Both the position numbers and the translations under genes were made by a program. Source: Centrapalus pauciflorus (taxonomy: Eukaryota; Streptophyta; Magnoliopsida; Asterales; Asteraceae). Taken from it: 64,000 bases of DNA. Location of the stretch: positions 62,001-126,000 of the forward strand of contig JAANYP010004234.1 of assembly GCA_020465985.1 (NCBI GenBank). Reading direction: 5' to 3'. A model generated the notes under the pieces. That model worked only from the letters and a program-made list of their open reading frames with translations. It ran no database searches and was not told the origin of the DNA. Of this stretch, positions 61,388 through 64,000 are shown piece by piece (the stretch's first letter is position 1; each line of letters begins with the position of its first letter).

Positions 61388-62840
61388 AATAAAAAAAATC
61401 TAAAAATATTAAATAGTTACATTTTAATTATAAAACAATTTCATTAGATTTTTGTACTGTACATTTGAATAATAAAGTTTTTTTTCATACAATTAAACAT
61501 AACATAGTAGTTTCGAAAGACAACTCCAAACATAAGTATAAATAAAATCACAATTTTAAGTGTGTTAGTATATGTTGTAATAATAGTAATGTTATACATT
61601 ATCATATTTAATAAAAAAAATCTAAATATTACATAGTTACATTTTAGTTATAAAACAATTTCATTAGAATTTTTTATTGTGCATCTGAATAATAAAGTCT
61701 TTTTCATACAATTAAACATAACATAATAGTTTCAAAAGACGACTTCAAACATAAATATAATAAAAATCTAAATATCAAATAGTTACATTTTAATTATAAA
61801 ACAAATATCATTAACATTTTGTATTGTGCATTTGAATAATAAAGTCTTTTTCATACAATTAAATATGCCATAATAGTATTAAAAAACAACTACAAACATA
61901 AGTATAAGTAAAATCATAATTTTAAGTGTGTAATAAAATGTTGTAATAATAAATGTTAAAAGAGGACTATACGAAAATTTATTGAAATAAAAGGGCTAAA
62001 TAAAAGATAAAACTAAGATAAGGTGTGTCTTAAAAAATTTAAATTTAAAATTAAAAAAAAAAACAACCAGATAATCTCCTTGGTTTGTGGGATCCGAGAA
62101 ATGTATGTATATATAAAAAAATCTAAATATTAAATAGTTACATTTTAATTATAAAACAATTTCATTAGAATTTGTATTGTCCATTTGAATAATTAAGTCT
62201 TTTTCATACAATTAAACATAACATAATAGTTTCGAAAGACAACTATTAAAATCATAATTATAAGTGTGTAAGAAAATATTGTAATAATAATAATGTTCAA
62301 CGTTATACATGATCATATATACTAAAAAAATCTAAATATTAAATAGTTACATTTTAAGTATAAAACAATTTAATTAGAATTTTGTATTGTGCCCATTCGA
62401 ATAATAAAGTCTTTTTTATACAATTAAACATAATATAATAGTTTCAAAAGATGACTTCAAACATAAATATAATTAAAATCTAAATATGAAATGGTTACGT
62501 TTTAATTATAAAACAATTTTATAAGAATTTTGTATTGTGTATTTGAATAAAAAAAATCTTTTTCATACAATTAAACATGACATAATGCTTTCAAAAAACA
62601 ATTCCATAGATATAATTAAAATCATAATTTTAAGTGTGTAAGAAAAATGTTGTGATGATAAATGTTAAAAAAAAGAGTAAATGAAATTTAATAATACAAA
62701 AGGACTAAATAAAAGATAACACTAAGATAAAGGTGTGTTTTGAAAAATTTAAATTAAAAATTAATAAAAAGAAAGAAAAGAAAAAAACCAAGGGAGAATC
62801 TCATTGGTTGTTGAGATATGATAATTGTATGTATATATAA
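61388..62840. repeat. Higher-order tandem array: two about 720-bp units, each with three sub-repeats
   Basis: Sub-repeats begin near 61391, 61611, 61758, 62117, 62322 and 62473, each with AATCTAAATATTAAATAGTTA, TATAAAACAATTTCATTAGA, GTATTGTGCATTTGAATAAT and TTTCATACAATTAAACATAAC. Units 1 and 2 both close with a GATAA(A/C)ACTAAGATAA block and end GTATGTATATATAA (62115 and 62840). Confidence 0.75.
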
Positions 62841-62854
62841 TAATAATAATTTTT

Positions 62855-63021
62855 CTTTTTTTTTTAAACGGCAAACTATCTTAGTTCTACTGATAAACTA
62901 CTCCTTTACCACAAAACTTACTTTCTCCACCTAAATTTCAACTTGCAACCGACGGGAGTCGAACCTATGACCTGTCACTTAAATCTTCACCTTCTTACCG
63001 CCAGACTAAAAACCCTTTGGT
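62855..63021 (-). mobile_element. tRNA-derived SINE with 11-bp target duplication
   Basis: Sense: an A-box-like TGGCGGTAAGAAGG, then about 35 bases on a B-box GGTTCGACTCCC as in tRNA genes, an unrelated body, and an A-rich tail (AAAAAAAAAAGAAAAA). TAATAATTTTT lies on both sides (62844-62854 and 63022-63032). The internal RNA polymerase III promoter boxes, tail and duplication together fit a short plant SINE of about 167 bp. Confidence 0.8.
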
Positions 63022-63034
63022 TAATAATTTTTTT

Positions 63035-63940
63035 ACATGAGATATTGGAAAATCACATTTAAATGTAAAGTATGTATTTTGAGTCAAGATTTATTTTGAG
63101 AATTTACTTTTAGAATATATATTTAATGGACCATTATGTAAAAAATATACATTTAAAAACTCATAGCTTATATAATATACTTTTTAACAATTTAAAAACT
63201 AAAAAACTAGTTATGTTTGAACTTAAAATTAGTAAACATATGACATGTAAATTTAATATTAACTTATTTGGTTTGTACGATACTATTTACAAATTCCAAA
63301 GCATTCGACATGTTTATTGGTTTTTGAAATTCTAAAACATATGTTGTTCGGTATGTTGTTATTTAAAGGTTAATTGCGTCAAAATGTAACGTGTTTAGGC
63401 AATAAGACATTTTAGATCTTGATAAATCATTAAAAGTTTTGATTTTTTAATGAGAAAAAAGCGTCCCTGAAACATAAACAATAAAAACCAACTCATCGTC
63501 ATAAACATGATTTTATTTTATGATTTTTAATAGATCATTATTATTTTATGAATTTTAAATTCAACATAACTCTTTTGAATTTATACGTGTTGCCATGTGT
63601 GGTTTTTGCATGTTGAAAAGATAAAACTTAAAACATCAAAATATTATTTATTTAAAAATTATAAATAAATATATTGTCATAAGTTGTCATAACTATTATT
63701 TTTCATATTTTATAAATAATATGAATTGTAACAGTTTTTTATAATTATTATATATTTTAATTAATATAATTCTTTCACTATATATATAACATAATGTTTA
63801 TATATCTTATTACAAGAAATAAAAATATTATGAAATATGTTTTTACTAAAAATTAGCTTTTATTTGAATTTAGGTTAGTTAATAATTAAAAATTAATAAA
63901 AAGATAATGATGAAAGTAGCATCATTAGAGATAGAATTAA
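63035..63940. other. AT-rich DNA, nothing recognised
   Basis: A 69-codon plus-strand frame (63126-63335) has a composition expected of AT-rich noise. Confidence 0.5.
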
Positions 63941-63943
63941 TTA

Positions 63944-64000
63944 TTTCATCCGTCCCAATTTAAATGTCCAAATTTCTATTTTAATTTGTCTCAAAATAAA
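63944..64000 (+). mobile_element. Stowaway-like MITE end, cut by window
   Basis: TTTCATCCGTCCCAATTTAAATGTCC resembles the CTCCCTCCGTCCCA terminal repeat of plant Stowaway-type MITEs. The other end lies outside the window. Confidence 0.5.

Overview
This window is plant nuclear DNA: AT-rich, full of nested transposons, with intron-containing coding sequence, Helitrons, MITEs, a SINE and long (TA)n tracts. The Copia elements and their extra ORF resemble repeat families I associate with Asteraceae, so an Asteraceae-like eudicot is my best guess (inference, moderate). There is no bacterial operon, CRISPR array or rRNA gene. A 574-base run of N lies at 10546-11119.

Layout. 1-12656: a very large Ty1/copia element on the minus strand (element 1; 5' LTR on the right, 3' end outside the window). 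It carries decayed gag-pol plus a second long ORF downstream of pol, and clustered polypurine tracts, the arrangement known from Sireviruses. 12657-16540: AT-rich Helitron-like repeats with a captured gene scrap. 16541-24278: a related element (element 2), also minus strand, with its 3' LTR, an intact 1,228-codon extra ORF and the end of an intact pol, truncated inside pol. 24279-38323: Helitron-family repeats, a Copia solo LTR, MITEs, two tandem duplications and microsatellites. 38324-43950 (minus) and 46638-50096 (plus): two related pol-less Copia derivatives (elements 3 and 4) in inverted orientation. Between them lie a MITE fragment, a Tourist-like MITE and a Tat-type LTR remnant. 50900-58281: a GILT-type thiol reductase gene on the minus strand, four exons recognised. 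Its 4.9-kb intron holds a Helitron with a nested foldback MULE and a hAT MITE. 58282-64000: upstream TA tracts, several MITEs including a CACTA palindrome, a higher-order tandem array, a tRNA-derived SINE and a MITE end at the window edge.

Main findings. (1) The Copia elements carry long arrays of a CTCGA core repeated at an almost exact 21-22 bp spacing, about two helical turns. One array is in the leader of element 1, one lies between pol and the extra ORF in elements 1 and 2, and one is in the leader of element 3. The CpG in the core is the best-kept part although the spacer sequence drifts. (2) The pol-less elements carry an array of RNA hairpins at about 44-base spacing. Their stems differ in sequence but stay paired through compensating changes. 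(3) A splice-acceptor-like site sits directly before the ATG of the extra ORF in both elements 1 and 2, which suggests expression from a spliced RNA. I see no obvious membrane segment in that protein, but it has a coiled coil and a basic bipartite motif, so calling it an envelope would be unsafe.

The retroelement parts act together as gag (capsid and RNA binding), protease, integrase and RT/RNase H. Element 1 is inactivated by two frameshifts and three stop codons, and element 2 by truncation. Elements 3 and 4 would depend on an autonomous relative.
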